Made by a program: the position numbers and the translations under genes. A stretch of 64,000 nucleotides of DNA from Myxococcota bacterium (GTDB taxonomy: Bacteria; Myxococcota_A; UBA796; UBA9615; JAKLKC01): the NCBI GenBank assembly GCA_023150875.1, contig JAKLKC010000014.1:55924-119923 (forward strand), given 5' to 3'. The notes under the pieces were generated by a model, which was given only the letters and a program-made list of their open reading frames with translations, searched no databases and had not been told where the DNA came from. Every line of letters starts with the position of its first letter. The stretch's first letter is position 1. Shown here piece by piece: positions 20,816 through 28,470 of the stretch.

Positions 20816-22615
20816 CTACTCCTCCACCCGCAGGACCGCCAGGAAGGCTTCCTGGGGGATCTCGACGTTGCCGACCTGCTTCATCCGCTTCTTGCCCTCC
20901 TTCTGGCGCTCGATGAGCTTGCGCTTCCGCGTGATGTCGCCGCCGTAGCACTTGGCGGTGACGTTCTTGCGGAGGGCCTTCTGGGTGGTCCGGGCGATCA
21001 CCCGGCTGCCGATGGCGGCCTGGACGGCGACCTCGAACTGCTGGCGGGGGATGTTGTCCCGGATCTTCCGGCACACGTCCTGCCCCCGATGGAACGCCTT
21101 GTCCCGGTGCACGATGATGGAGAGGGCGTCCACGGGCTCGCCGTTGACCAGGATGTCCAGCTTGACGAGGTCCCCCGTCTCGAAGTCCCGGAACTCGTAG
21201 TCCATCGAGGCGTAGCCCCGGGTGGCGCTCTTCATCTTGTCGTGGAAGTCGAAGATCACCTCGGAGAAGGGGATGTCGTACTGGAGGACGACCTTCGTCG
21301 GGCTCAGGTACTCCAGGGAGACCTGCCGCCCCCTCCTGTCGTTGCACAGGGCCATCAGGGCGCCGACGTGCTCCGCCGGGCAGTGGATCGACGCGCGGAT
21401 GTAGGGCTCGCGGATCTCCAGCAGGTTGATGCCGTCCGGCAGGTCCGAGGGCTTGTGGACCTGGACCTCCTGCCCGCTCTTGACGAGGGCGCGGTAGATC
21501 ACGTTGGGCGCCGTGGTGATCAGGCTCAGGTCGTACTCCCTCTCGAGCCTCTCCTGCACGATCTCCATGTGCAGCAGCCCCAGGAAGCCGCAGCGGAAGC
21601 CGAAGCCCAGGGCCTCGGAGGTCTCGGGCTCCCAGGTGAAGGAGGCGTCGTTGAGCTGGAGCTTCTCCAGCGCCTCCCGCAGGTCTCCGTAGTCGGCCGG
21701 GTCCACGGGGAAGATCCCGCTGAAGACCATGGGCTTGGACTCCCGGAAGCCTGGCAGCGCCTTGTCGGTGGGGCGCTTGTCCTCGGTGAGGGTGTCGCCG
21801 ATCTTCGTCTGGTGGATGTCCTTGATGCCGGCCACGAGGAAGCCGACCTCCCCCGCGGCCAGCCGCTGCACCTCGACGGGCTGGGGGACCTGCACGCCGA
21901 GCTTCAGGACCTCGTGCACGGTGCCCGTCGACATCAGGCGGACCCGCATGCCCTTCTGGATGGTCCCCTGGTACACGCGGATCAGGGCGACCACCCCCAG
22001 GTAGCTGTCGAACCAGGAGTCGAAGAGCAGGGCCTGGAGGGGGGCCTCGGGGTCCCCCTTGGGGGGGGGCACCCGGTCGATCACCGCCTGGAGGACCTCC
22101 GGGACCCCCGTCCCCTGCTTGGCGCTGCATGTGACGAGACCTTCGCAGGAGAGCCCGATCACCTCCTCGATCTGCCGCCGTACCTCGTCGACCTGGGCGC
22201 CGGGCAGGTCGATCTTGTTGACGACGGGCACCACCTCCAGGTCGTTGTCGATGGCGAGGTACACGTTGGCGAGGGTCTGGGCCTCCACCCCCTGCGCCGC
22301 GTCCACCACCAGCAGCGCCCCCTCGCAGGCCGCGAGTGAGCGGGAGACCTCGTAGGAGAAGTCCACGTGCCCGGGGGTGTCGATGAGGTTGAGCTGGTAG
22401 ACCTGCCCGTCGGCGCCGCGGTGCATGAGCCGGACGCACTGGGCCTTGATGGTGATCCCCCGCTCCCGCTCCAGTTCCATCTTGTCGAGGTACTGGTCCC
22501 GCATCTCCCGCTCGGTGAGGGCGCCGGTGAGCTGGAGGAAACGGTCGGCGAGGGTCGACTTGCCGTGATCGACGTGGGCGATGATCGCGAAGTTGCGGAT
22601 GTGGGGATCGGCCAT
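20816..22615 (-). CDS. lepA: Elongation factor 4 (LepA)
   Basis: A ribosome-associated GTPase that acts on stalled or back-translocating ribosomes and in initiation and assembly. The G-domain motifs are intact: AHVDHGKST, the switch II DTPGH and NKID. The LepA-specific C-terminal domain is present ([25 protein letters not shown]). The length is the standard 599 aa from an ATG at 22615. It is followed by lepB with a 9-bp gap and preceded by the UDP-glucose dehydrogenase gene. Confidence 0.98.
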   Translation of the reverse strand: MADPHIRNFAIIAHVDHGKSTLADRFLQLTGALTEREMRDQYLDKMELERERGITIKAQCVRLMHRGADGQVYQLNLIDTPGHVDFSYEVSRSLAACEGALLVVDAAQGVEAQTLANVYLAIDNDLEVVPVVNKIDLPGAQVDEVRRQIEEVIGLSCEGLVTCSAKQGTGVPEVLQAVIDRVPPPKGDPEAPLQALLFDSWFDSYLGVVALIRVYQGTIQKGMRVRLMSTGTVHEVLKLGVQVPQPVEVQRLAAGEVGFLVAGIKDIHQTKIGDTLTEDKRPTDKALPGFRESKPMVFSGIFPVDPADYGDLREALEKLQLNDASFTWEPETSEALGFGFRCGFLGLLHMEIVQERLEREYDLSLITTAPNVIYRALVKSGQEVQVHKPSDLPDGINLLEIREPYIRASIHCPAEHVGALMALCNDRRGRQVSLEYLSPTKVVLQYDIPFSEVIFDFHDKMKSATRGYASMDYEFRDFETGDLVKLDILVNGEPVDALSIIVHRDKAFHRGQDVCRKIRDNIPRQQFEVAVQAAIGSRVIARTTQKALRKNVTAKCYGGDITRKRKLIERQKEGKKRMKQVGNVEIPQEAFLAVLRVEE

Positions 22616-22699
22616 GGAGGAGGCTGGGGGGACGGACGGGGGGCGGCCGGACCCGCTCGTGGCGGGTCGGGGGCGAGCCGGCCGGCGGAAGTCGCCGGT

Positions 22700-24001
22700 T
22701 CAGCCGCGGCCGATGCTGACGTAGGTGAAGCCCCCCTCGCGCAGGAGGGAGGGATCGTAGACATTCCGGCCGTCGAAGACCACGGGGGACCTGAGGAGGG
22801 AGCGCACCCGCTGGAGGTCGGGGCGGTGGAACTCCTTCCACTCCGTGGCGATCAGCAGCGCGTCGGCTCCCTCCAGGGCCTCGTAGGCCCCCGGGGCGTA
22901 TCGCACGCGGTCGCCGAGCTCCTTCCGGGCCTCGCCCATCGCCTCGGGGTCGTAGACGGCGATCTGCGCCCCCGCGGCGAGCAGCCTCTCGACGATCACC
23001 ACCGAGGGCGCCTCCCGCATGTCGTCGGTCTGGGGCTTGAACGCCAGGCCCCACAGGGCGTAGACGCGGCCGGTGAGGTCGGGGCCGTGGGTGGCCAGCA
23101 CCTTCTCCGCCAGGAGGTGCTTCTGGTCCTCGTTGACGGCCTCCACGGCGTGGAGGATCCGCATGGGGTACTGGACGGTCACGCCCATGTCCACCATCGC
23201 CTTCACGTCCTTGGGGAAGCACGACCCGCCGTAGCCGACCCCGGGGCTGAGGAAGCGGTGGCCGATCCGCTCGTCGGAGCCGATGCCGCGGCGCACCTCG
23301 TCGATGTCGGCGCCGAGGCGCTCGCAGAGGTTCGCCACCTCGTTGATGAAGCTGATCTTGGTGGCGAGGAAGGCGTTGGCGGCGTACTTGCTCATCTCCG
23401 CGGAGCGGTTGTCCATGTAGAGGATGGGGTGCCCCTCGTCGATGTGGGGCTGGTACAGGAACGCCATGCGGGACCGGGCCCGGTCGGAGCGGGCGCCGAT
23501 GATGATGCGGTCGGGGTTCATGAAGTCCCCGATGGCCTGGCCCTCCCTCAAGAACTCGGGGTTGCTGACCACCTCGAAGGGGTGCGGGGAGCGCTCGGCG
23601 ATGATCTCGCGGACCCGGTCGGCGGTCCCAACGGGGACCGTGGACTTGATGACCACGATCTTCTCGCCGTCCAGGGCGTCGCCGATGCCCCGGGCGACGG
23701 CGAAGACGCCGGAGAGGTCGGCCTCGCCCCTCTCGCCAGGGGGAGTGCCCACGGCGACGAATACCACCTCCGCCGCCCGGACCGAGGTCGCCAGCTCCGT
23801 GGTGAAGTGGAGGCGCCCGACCCCGGCGTTGCGCCAGATCAGCTCCTCGAGGCCGGGCTCGTAGATCGGGACCTCGCCACGGCGCAGCCTCTCGACCTTG
23901 GACTCGTCCTTGTCCACGCAGGTCACGTCGTTGCCGGACTCGGCGAGGCATGTGCCCGCAACCAACCCGACGTACCCGGTGCCCACGACGCAGATCTTCA
24001 T
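22700..24001 (-). CDS. UDP-glucose/UDP-sugar 6-dehydrogenase
   Basis: This NAD-dependent enzyme oxidises UDP-glucose to UDP-glucuronate for surface polysaccharide synthesis. The Rossmann motif VVGTGYVGLVAGTCLA begins at residue 5, and the catalytic Cys sits in GYGGSCFPKD. VIATEWKEF and the C-terminal FDGRNVYDP are typical. The length is 433 aa from the ATG at 24001; a longer open frame to 24190 has only low-complexity codons. A good promoter lies ~100 bp upstream. The product could equally be UDP-GlcNAc- or GDP-mannose-type, but the sequence pattern fits Ugd. Confidence 0.92.
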   Translation of the reverse strand: MKICVVGTGYVGLVAGTCLAESGNDVTCVDKDESKVERLRRGEVPIYEPGLEELIWRNAGVGRLHFTTELATSVRAAEVVFVAVGTPPGERGEADLSGVFAVARGIGDALDGEKIVVIKSTVPVGTADRVREIIAERSPHPFEVVSNPEFLREGQAIGDFMNPDRIIIGARSDRARSRMAFLYQPHIDEGHPILYMDNRSAEMSKYAANAFLATKISFINEVANLCERLGADIDEVRRGIGSDERIGHRFLSPGVGYGGSCFPKDVKAMVDMGVTVQYPMRILHAVEAVNEDQKHLLAEKVLATHGPDLTGRVYALWGLAFKPQTDDMREAPSVVIVERLLAAGAQIAVYDPEAMGEARKELGDRVRYAPGAYEALEGADALLIATEWKEFHRPDLQRVRSLLRSPVVFDGRNVYDPSLLREGGFTYVSIGRG

Positions 24002-24106
24002 CCTGTCCGCCTCGACCAGCCCCGGAGCCGCTATCCGGGCCGGCAAATACTCGGAATCACGAGGAAATTCAGGGGGCCGGGCCGCGGCCGGGCGCCAGCG
24101 GGCCCT

Positions 24107-24135
24107 AATGTAGCGGCGAGCCCATCCGGTGTCAA
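24107..24135 (-). promoter_or_regulatory. Candidate sigma-70 promoter for the UDP-glucose dehydrogenase gene
   Basis: A perfect TTGACA (24135-24130) and TACATT (24112-24107) are 17 bp apart on the minus strand, predicting a ~100-nt leader. Confidence 0.6.
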
Positions 24136-24200
24136 TTTGGGGGGGCACGGGCGCGGGCACGGGCACGGGCTTGCGCACGGGCTCGGGCACGGAGCTAGGG
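24136..24200. repeat. Degenerate GGGCAC/GGGCGC-type tandem repeat
   Basis: About ten head-to-tail units of a six-base motif related to GGGCAC, with variants GGGCGC, GGGCTT and GGGCTC, sit between the two divergent promoters. The same motif type recurs near 26.4 kb and 44.35 kb. Confidence 0.55.
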
Positions 24201-24259
24201 AGTCGGGATCATGAGCGCGGGTGCGGTGGGGGGCGGGTGGTGGAAGCTCGGAGAGCGGG

Positions 24260-24288
24260 TTGACAGTCCGGGGGGGAGGGTCTATAAA
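24260..24288 (+). promoter_or_regulatory. Strong sigma-70 promoter for rpsT
   Basis: TTGACA (24260-24265), a 17-bp spacer and TATAAA (24283-24288): the best promoter match in the window, as expected for a ribosomal-protein gene. Transcription should start near 24295, ~70 nt before the GTG. Confidence 0.85.
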
Positions 24289-24365
24289 CGCGCGCTCGCC
24301 GGCTGCTCCATCAGGTGGAGGGCCGCCGGGCATCCACCCTTCCCCAGCCTCCGCGAGGTCCATCC

Positions 24366-24647
24366 GTGGCGAACATCGCCTCTGCCATCAAGCGCGCACG
24401 CCAAGCCGAGAAGCGGCGTCAGCGCAACAGCTACCACCGCACCACCATGCGCACCTACATCAAGAAGGTGCGGAAGGCCCTGGATTCCGGCGACGTCGCC
24501 GGGGCCCAGGCCGCCCTGACGTCGGCGGTGGCCGTCATCGACAAGACGTCGTCCCGGGGCGTGATCCACCGCAACACCGCCGCGCGAAGGATCTCCAGGC
24601 TGGTGCAGGCGGTCCAGAAGGCCGCGGCTCCCGAGACCGCCGCCTGA
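24366..24647 (+). CDS. rpsT: 30S ribosomal protein S20
   Basis: S20 binds 16S rRNA early in small-subunit assembly. The protein is 93 aa and very basic, with the characteristic N-terminus (ANIASAIKRARQAEKRRQRN) and the G-V-I-H-R-N-T-A-A-R-R-I-S-R-L segment. The start is the GTG at 24366; an in-frame extension to 24315 is upstream leader. It has a near-consensus promoter and a hairpin after the stop. It is convergent with holA, a common neighbour of rpsT in bacteria. Confidence 0.96.
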   Translation: MANIASAIKRARQAEKRRQRNSYHRTTMRTYIKKVRKALDSGDVAGAQAALTSAVAVIDKTSSRGVIHRNTAARRISRLVQAVQKAAAPETAA

Positions 24648-24653
24648 TCCTCC

Positions 24654-24673
24654 GGGAGGGGGGCACCCCTCCC
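24654..24673 (+). terminator. Hairpin after rpsT
   Basis: GGGAGGGG and CCCCTCCC form a perfect 8-bp stem with a 4-nt GGCA loop, 6 bp after the rpsT stop. The downstream tract is C-rich rather than T-rich, so it may pause polymerase or protect the 3' end instead of being a classical terminator. Confidence 0.45.
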
Positions 24674-24734
24674 CTCCTCGCCCGACTCCCCCCCGGTTCC
24701 ACCCGGCCGCCTGGTTGCGTCTGGGGTCCGCGCC

Positions 24735-25805
24735 TCAGCGGCCGCGCGCCGCGGTCCGCCCCGTCGCCGGTGCGCCGCAGAGGTCGATGGCCAGTCGCTC
24801 CATGACGAGGCGGCCGCCCAAGCGGGACGACTTCACCGCCTGTTCGGCGCGGTCGATCCCCAGCAGCCCCCGGCGCAGGTCCTCGGCACCGAACCTCTTG
24901 GCCATCGGAACGTACTTCCACGCCATCTTGGGGTTGAGCCCCTGGGCGGCGCAGGCCTGCTCGTCTCCCGCGCCGGAACGCAGCTCCTCCCGCAGGCCGA
25001 TGAGCTGCCGCAGGTGGCGGGCGAGCATCGCCAGGAGTTGGAGGGCGGGGTCGCGGTCCTGGAGGAAGGCGCGGTCGATGGCCAGGATCGCGCCGGGGAG
25101 GTCCCGCTGGCCGATGGCGTCGGTCAGGTCGAAGACGGTGGACATCTTCACGTCCGCCACCACCGCTTCCAGGTCCTCCGGGCTCAGGTCGGTCCGTTCG
25201 GCAGAGTAGAGGCAGAGCTTCTCGATCTCCCCGGCGAGCTGGCCCAGGCTCGATCCGCCCATGTCCAGGAGGAAGCGCGCGCCCTCCTCCGAGATCCTCT
25301 TGCCCCTGCGGGCGACCTCGCCCCGGATCCAGGCGACGATCCCGCGGTCGTAGAGGGTCCGGAACTCCACCGCGGCCCCCTGGCGGCCGTCCGGTCCCGC
25401 CTTCGCCGCTCCTCGGGAGAGCTGCGCGCCGGCCCCGTCCTTGAGCTGCCGGGGAGCGCTCATCACCAGGATTGCGCTGTCCACCGGCGCCTTCAGGTAG
25501 GCGAGGAGGGGCTTCGGATCTCCCTTCAGCTTGTCGCACTCCTTGAGGACCACCAGGCGGCGGGGCGCCATCATCGGCAGGGTCCGGCACGCGGAGACCA
25601 CCGCCTCGGCGCTGGTCTCGGGGCCCGACAGGACGTCGCGGTTGAAGCCCCGGGGCCCCTTGGGCGCCGCCGCCTCCACCGCGGCGCGCCAGGCCTGTTC
25701 CACCAGGTAGGGCTCGGCGCCGTGGAAGAGGTAGACCGGTCGAAGCCTCCCCGCCGCGAGCTCCTCCCGCACCTCATCCCACACGTCCCGCTTCGGAGGG
25801 GCCAT
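24735..25805 (-). CDS. holA: DNA polymerase III delta subunit
   Basis: This is the clamp-loader subunit that opens the sliding clamp. The 356-aa protein follows the delta family pattern: the RPVYLFHGAEPYLVEQA start, an R-L-V-V-L-K-E-C-D-K segment near residue 85, and a C-terminal helical collar region (DLCGAPATG). The ATG at 25805 starts directly before the conserved region; the open frame continues upstream through lptE in another reading. It lies 2 bp after lptE, which is the E. coli lptE-holA order without leuS. Confidence 0.9.
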   Translation of the reverse strand: MAPPKRDVWDEVREELAAGRLRPVYLFHGAEPYLVEQAWRAAVEAAAPKGPRGFNRDVLSGPETSAEAVVSACRTLPMMAPRRLVVLKECDKLKGDPKPLLAYLKAPVDSAILVMSAPRQLKDGAGAQLSRGAAKAGPDGRQGAAVEFRTLYDRGIVAWIRGEVARRGKRISEEGARFLLDMGGSSLGQLAGEIEKLCLYSAERTDLSPEDLEAVVADVKMSTVFDLTDAIGQRDLPGAILAIDRAFLQDRDPALQLLAMLARHLRQLIGLREELRSGAGDEQACAAQGLNPKMAWKYVPMAKRFGAEDLRRGLLGIDRAEQAVKSSRLGGRLVMERLAIDLCGAPATGRTAARGR

Positions 25806-25807
25806 GG

Positions 25808-26347
25808 TCAGGGACCTCCCAGCATCCGGTGTACGGCCTCTTCCCCGAGCCGGACCGCCAGCGCGTCCAGCGCCCGGCGGCGCAGGTCCTCGGCACCCAG
25901 CACCTCGTCGCCGGAAGTGAGGGGCGGGATCGAGTAGTCGAGCTCTCGCTCCATCGGCCCCGATCTCCAGAGGGCGGCGCCGGTCCGCGGGTCCTCCAGG
26001 GTGACCTCCTGGCGCAGCACGGCTCGGAAGGCTGCGGGGACCCCGCCCCCGACGGCCCGGGCGCGACCTTCGGCGGCGAGGAGGGTGATCCGGACCACCG
26101 CCTGGGGGGAGTTGGGCCCGATCTCGGCCCTGCCGTAGCGCCGCAGCGCGTCGATCACCGCCGCGGTGGCCCCGGACTCGAGCCCCGCCTCCCGGGTCCG
26201 GTTGGCGGCGACGGGCACGTCCACGCGCGAGATCCCACCGGGAAGGCGGGCATCTCGGGCGACAAGGCGGTAGCCGCACCCCCCCGCGAGGACCCCAAGG
26301 GAGAGGACGGCGGCGAGGACGGCTCGGGTGGATCGAGGGCGGCGCAT
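25808..26347 (-). CDS. lptE: LptE-like LPS-assembly lipoprotein
   Basis: LptE plugs the LptD barrel that inserts lipopolysaccharide into the outer membrane. The protein is 179 aa with a basic start (MRRPRSTR), a hydrophobic segment and a lipobox ending at C24 (VLAGGC). The motif G-Y-R-L right after the Cys, then I-x-x-V-x-V-P-x-x-x-N-R-T and VTLEDPRTGAALWRS, matches the LptE/RlpB pattern. The ATG at 26347 is preferred because it gives a normal signal peptide. Its position immediately upstream of holA supports the call. Confidence 0.85.
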   Translation of the reverse strand: MRRPRSTRAVLAAVLSLGVLAGGCGYRLVARDARLPGGISRVDVPVAANRTREAGLESGATAAVIDALRRYGRAEIGPNSPQAVVRITLLAAEGRARAVGGGVPAAFRAVLRQEVTLEDPRTGAALWRSGPMERELDYSIPPLTSGDEVLGAEDLRRRALDALAVRLGEEAVHRMLGGP

Positions 26348-26722
26348 CGGTGCCGGAGAGGGAGGAGCGGGGATCCTAACAGCCATCGGTCCCGGGTGCA
26401 CGGGGGAGGGCGGGGACGAGGGGCGGGGACGGTCACGAGCACGTTCACGACGGCACGGACACGTTCACGACGGCACGGGCACGTTCGCGGAGGCCAGAGC
26501 ATGGAGATGTATCCTCGATCTCGGTACCGTGCCTCCTGCTCGTGCTTCGTGCTCGTGCCTCGTGCTCGTGCCACGTGATCGCGGCTCGTGCGCGTGCCAC
26601 GTGATCGCGCCTCGTGATCGTGCCCCCCCAGCCCCACCGACGACGGCCCCAGACCCGCGTCCCAGCCCTGGCCCTTCGCCCCGAAGCCCGGTACGATGCC
26701 CACCCCATCTCCGGTGGTCCCG
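26348..26722. other. Intergenic region upstream of lptE with CACG/CGTG repeats
   Basis: The 375-bp gap between lptE and the DciA-like gene holds no credible gene. Most of it (about 26401-26625) is made of short CACG or CGTG repeats, detailed in the repeat entry. Confidence 0.7.
26401..26625. repeat. Inverted, tandem CACG/CGTG repeat block
   Basis: The left half has a 20-bp tandem unit (ACGTTCACGACGGCACGGAC, 26441-26460), repeated with one change at 26461-26480 and partly again to 26490. The right half has a 26-bp period: CGTGCCACGTGATCGCG occurs at 26567-26583 and again at 26593-26609. The left is rich in CACG and the right in CGTG, so the halves are loosely inverted around ~26510. It is non-coding in all plausible readings. 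Confidence 0.75.
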
Positions 26723-27190
26723 ATGCGTCCCTCCCACCGCCCCACTCCGGTCGCCCAGACCCTCGCCGCCCTGCCCCTCCCGGCCGGCGTCCGGGACCGC
26801 ACGGCGCCATCCCGACTCCGGGCGGGGTGGGCGGACCTCGTCGGGGAGGCCCTCGCCCGCCACACGTGGCCCGGCGCCCTGCGAGGGGACGTCCTCGTGG
26901 TGGGGTGCGACGGGGTGGCGTGGCGCAAGGCCGTCGAGGCCCTGGGCGACGTCCTGGTGGCGCGGATCGGGGAGAGGGAGCCTTCCCTCCGGGTGCGCCG
27001 GGTGCGGGCCGAGACGAGGCTCGTCGGCGCTGCCCCGGCCCCGCGCCCCCCTCCCCCGCCGACTCCAGCACCCGAGCAGGCCCGGAGGCTGGCGACCTGG
27101 CTCGCCTCGGTGCAGGACGTGCCCCGCCGGGAGAGGCTGCTCCGGATCCTGTTGAGGGCCCGGGCCGCCGCGCCTGACGACGGCGGCTGA
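26723..27190 (+). CDS. DciA-like DUF721 protein
   Basis: A 155-aa protein with the DUF721 core (residues ~10-90: AVAQTL-like start, W-A-D-L-V-G-E-A-L-A-R-H-T, then LRGDVLVVGCDGVAW). In other bacteria DciA-family proteins load the replicative helicase, although many DUF721 proteins are uncharacterised. The C-terminus is Pro-rich, then a basic helix. The ATG at 26723 is used; an ATG at 26696 is also in frame. It is convergent with purD (5-bp gap). Confidence 0.75.
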   Translation: MRPSHRPTPVAQTLAALPLPAGVRDRTAPSRLRAGWADLVGEALARHTWPGALRGDVLVVGCDGVAWRKAVEALGDVLVARIGEREPSLRVRRVRAETRLVGAAPAPRPPPPPTPAPEQARRLATWLASVQDVPRRERLLRILLRARAAAPDDGG

Positions 27191-27195
27191 CGCGG

Positions 27196-28470
27196 TCAGC
27201 GCGGAGCCATCCCCCGGGCCCCGATGTCCGTGCGGAACTGCACCCCTTCCCAGTGGATCCGGCGGGTGGCGTCGTAGGCGCGCCGCCGGGCGTCGGCACC
27301 CGTGGGAGCGAAGGCCGTCACCCCCAGGACCCGCCCGCCGGCGGTGACGGTCCTCCCCCCCTCCTCCCGCGTCCCCGCGTGGAAGACCTGGAGGTCCGGG
27401 CCCGCCTCGACGGAGTCCAGGCCGGAGATGGGCAGTCCGGCGCGGGCCTTCGCCGGGTAGCCCGGGGCCGCCATGACCACGCACAGCGAGGTCCCCTCCC
27501 GCCACTCCACCGTCCCTCCCCCGAGGTCGCCGTGGGCCGCCGCCGCCAGCAGGGGCAGCAGGTCGGAACCCATGCGGAGCATGAGGGCCTGGGTCTCGGG
27601 ATCCCCGAAGCGGGCGTTGAACTCCAGCACCCGGGGGCCGCGGGGCGTGAACATCAGGCCCGCGTACAGCAGGCCCCGGAAGGGGCGCCCCTCCTCCGCC
27701 AGGCCCCGCACCGCGGGCAGCAGGACCTCGTCGGTCACCCGCGCGGCCAGGTCCTCCCCGACGGAGGGGACGGGGGTGAACGCGCCCATCCCCCCGGTGT
27801 TGGGCCCGCGGTCGCCGTCCAGCAGGGCCTTGTGGTCCTGGCACACGGCGAGGGGCAGGACGCGGGTCCCATCCACCAGGGCGAGGAACGAGGCCTCCTC
27901 GCCCTCCAGGAACTCCTCCACCACCACGCGGTCTCCGGCCGCGCCGAAGATCCGGCCCTCCATGAAGTCCCGCCCCGCGGCGAGGGCCTCGTCCCGGGTG
28001 CGGCAGATCGCCACGCCCTTCCCGGCGGCGAGGCCCGACGCCTTGACCACCACCGGCAGGGGCGACGCCTCCAGGTGCTCCAGCAGGGGGCCGAGCGCGT
28101 CGTGGACGCGGGCCGACGCCGTGGGGATCCCCCGGCGCTCCATGAACTCCTTGGCGAACGCCTTGCTGCCCTCGATCTCCGCCGCGGCGGCGGAGGGGCC
28201 GAACACGGCGATCCCCTCCGCTTCCAGGCGGTCCGCGAGCCCCGCCACCAAGGGGGCCTCGGGGCCGACCACCACCAGGCCCACCCCCTCGTCCCGCGCC
28301 AGGGAGACCAGCCCCTCGACCTCGGTGTCGGCGACGGGGACACACCGGGCGTGGCGGCGGATCCCGGCGTTGCCCGGGGCCACGATCACCTCGTCGGCGT
28401 ATGGGCTTCCGCCGATCTTCCAGGCCAGGGCGTGCTCCCGCCCTCCCCCTCCCACGATGAGGACCTTCAT
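27196..28470 (-). CDS. purD: Phosphoribosylamine-glycine ligase
   Basis: This ATP-grasp enzyme makes GAR from phosphoribosylamine and glycine, the second step of purine synthesis. The VLIVGGGGREHALAWK N-terminus, the D-R-G-P-N-T-G-G-M-G motif and the ATP-grasp FNARFGDPETQ segment are all intact. The length is 424 aa from the ATG at 28470, whose ATGA overlaps the stop of the TPR gene. It is the last gene of a purH-TPR-purD operon. Confidence 0.97.
   Translation of the reverse strand: MKVLIVGGGGREHALAWKIGGSPYADEVIVAPGNAGIRRHARCVPVADTEVEGLVSLARDEGVGLVVVGPEAPLVAGLADRLEAEGIAVFGPSAAAAEIEGSKAFAKEFMERRGIPTASARVHDALGPLLEHLEASPLPVVVKASGLAAGKGVAICRTRDEALAAGRDFMEGRIFGAAGDRVVVEEFLEGEEASFLALVDGTRVLPLAVCQDHKALLDGDRGPNTGGMGAFTPVPSVGEDLAARVTDEVLLPAVRGLAEEGRPFRGLLYAGLMFTPRGPRVLEFNARFGDPETQALMLRMGSDLLPLLAAAAHGDLGGGTVEWREGTSLCVVMAAPGYPAKARAGLPISGLDSVEAGPDLQVFHAGTREEGGRTVTAGGRVLGVTAFAPTGADARRRAYDATRRIHWEGVQFRTDIGARGMAPR

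Larger units (their letters stand above)
24002..24365. other. Divergent intergenic region between ugd-like gene and rpsT
   Basis: A 364-bp gap with no gene, carrying two back-to-back promoters (24107-24135 minus, 24260-24288 plus). A G-rich hexamer-type repeat tract (24136-24200) lies between them. Confidence 0.75.

Noticed and set aside
26441..26609. CRISPR-like array from the tandem repeats
   Set aside because: Units are contiguous with no unique spacers, are imperfect, and no cas genes are present.
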